Shown here: positions 63,566-64,000 of the stretch, one piece after another
How positions within the stretch are numbered: position 1 is the stretch's first letter
Layout: every line of letters starts with the position of its first letter
From: Negativicutes bacterium
GTDB taxonomy: Bacteria > Bacillota_C > Negativicutes > Sporomusales_B > JARLHX01
Direction: 5' to 3'
NCBI GenBank assembly: GCA_031292035.1
Contig: JARLHX010000158.1
Location: forward strand, 1 to 64,000
DNA length: 64,000 nucleotides
Made by a program: the position numbers and the translations under genes
Notes under the pieces: generated by a model
What the model saw: the letters and a program-made list of their open reading frames with translations, nothing else
Told to the model about the DNA's origin: nothing
The model's database searches: none

Positions 63566-64000
63566 TTTCGAGGTAACCCTTAAACCGCTCAAATTCAAGG
63601 AAGCGCTGGCCTTCTTTAAGACTAGGGTTGCGCTTACGCCCGAACAATATACAGCGCTGCAGCAGGAAGTCAGGCTTCGGGCCTTTACCATTAGCGGTAT
63701 TACCTCCCTGGACGTTCTTCAAAGCATCCTGAATGCGCTTACCAAGGCGATCGAAGACGGAACAACCATGGAGGAATTTCGGAGCAGCGCGAACGCATCT
63801 TTGGAGAAAGCCGGCTGGAAAGGGCTTTCCCCCTACCGGGCGGATAACCTCTTCCGAACCAATATTCAGACGGCGTATTCGATTGGGCGCTACAAACAGC
63901 AGACCGATCCGGATGTGGTCGTCGATCGCCCCTATTTCGAATATGACGCTGTGAACGACAAGAGAACCCGTCCCTCACATGCGGCTTTGTCCGGTGTGGT
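63558..64000 (+). CDS. Phage head morphogenesis protein (Mu gpF-like), partial
   Basis: Translation from ATG 63558 overlaps the portal stop (ATGAGTGA) and stays open to the window edge. It gives SDFEVTLKPLKFKEALAFF, LFRTNIQTAYSIGRY and DRPYFEYDAVNDKRTRPSH, which match the Mu F/SPP1 gp7 minor head family, including the conserved arginine-asparagine and R-x-S-H positions. The rest of the protein lies outside the window. Confidence 0.9.
   Translation, partial: MSDFEVTLKPLKFKEALAFFKTRVALTPEQYTALQQEVRLRAFTISGITSLDVLQSILNALTKAIEDGTTMEEFRSSANASLEKAGWKGLSPYRADNLFRTNIQTAYSIGRYKQQTDPDVVVDRPYFEYDAVNDKRTRPSHAALSGV

Larger units (their letters stand above)
47637..64000 (+). mobile_element. Mu-like transposable prophage, left part
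   Basis: The gene order is that of Mu-like phages: repressor on the minus strand, then Ner-like regulators, DDE transposase A, ATPase B, Gam, gp16, Mor/C, lysis genes, gp26-gp27, terminase gp28, portal gp29 and gpF, all on the plus strand. The left end is set at TG 47637 because the host larA homology ends there and ATTTTCGG repeats begin 12 bases later. The right end is beyond the window. Confidence 0.9.

Overview
The window comes from a low-to-mid GC Firmicute with a Gram-negative-style gene complement, most likely Negativicutes of the Sporomusaceae type. The evidence is the yybS-gdpP-rplI-lonC-dnaB-purB/purA neighbourhood of Firmicutes, strong GGAGG ribosome sites, sigma-A promoters, LytS/LytR signalling, a c-di-GMP-I riboswitch and anaerobic organic-acid catabolism. 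The genus is inference.

Region 1 (1-11.4 kb, minus strand) is housekeeping: four tRNAs behind one promoter, then an FAD oxidoreductase-purB-purA operon and the yybS-gdpP-rplI-lonC-dnaB operon. Region 2 (11.6-19.7 kb) holds signalling and membrane genes: a PAS-GGDEF-HD-GYP protein, a Tat-type metallophosphoesterase, a LytS/LytR pair, an MFS exporter and a secreted protein.

Region 3 (19.9-35.8 kb) is an organic/sugar-acid catabolic island. One operon encodes an IlvD/Edd dehydratase, a GudP-like transporter, an enolase-superfamily protein with altered catalytic positions and a DapA-type lyase. Its promoter carries a palindromic operator in the spacer, with a FadR-type regulator next door. GarR (tartronate semialdehyde reductase) follows, with the decayed C-terminus of an HpcH/HpaI aldolase behind it. 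Then come a chemoreceptor cut off after its second membrane segment, three tandem paralogous MFS carriers, an LDH2-family dehydrogenase, an RraA-family protein and a divergent LysR regulator. Region 4 (36-46.4 kb) has another MFS exporter, an Fe-alcohol dehydrogenase, small unknown genes, a double-HD c-di-GMP phosphodiesterase behind a c-di-GMP riboswitch with terminator, and a four-gene operon (DcuC carrier, AbgA-like M20 hydrolase, amidohydrolase, SGNH hydrolase).

Region 5 (about 47.64 kb to the window end) is the left part of a Mu-like transposable prophage inserted in a larA-like lactate racemase gene. It reads: left-end repeats, repressor with operators, Ner-like regulators, MuA (DDE) and MuB, Gam, gp16, a Mor/C activator and a strong terminator. 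A structured ~300-nt non-coding stretch with tRNA-like arms follows, then HNH, amidase and NlpC-like genes, and the packaging genes gp26-gp27-gp28(terminase)-gp29(portal)-gpF, the last cut by the window edge. The right end lies outside. The least explained parts are the structured non-coding region at 56.08-56.38 kb and several unknown early genes.
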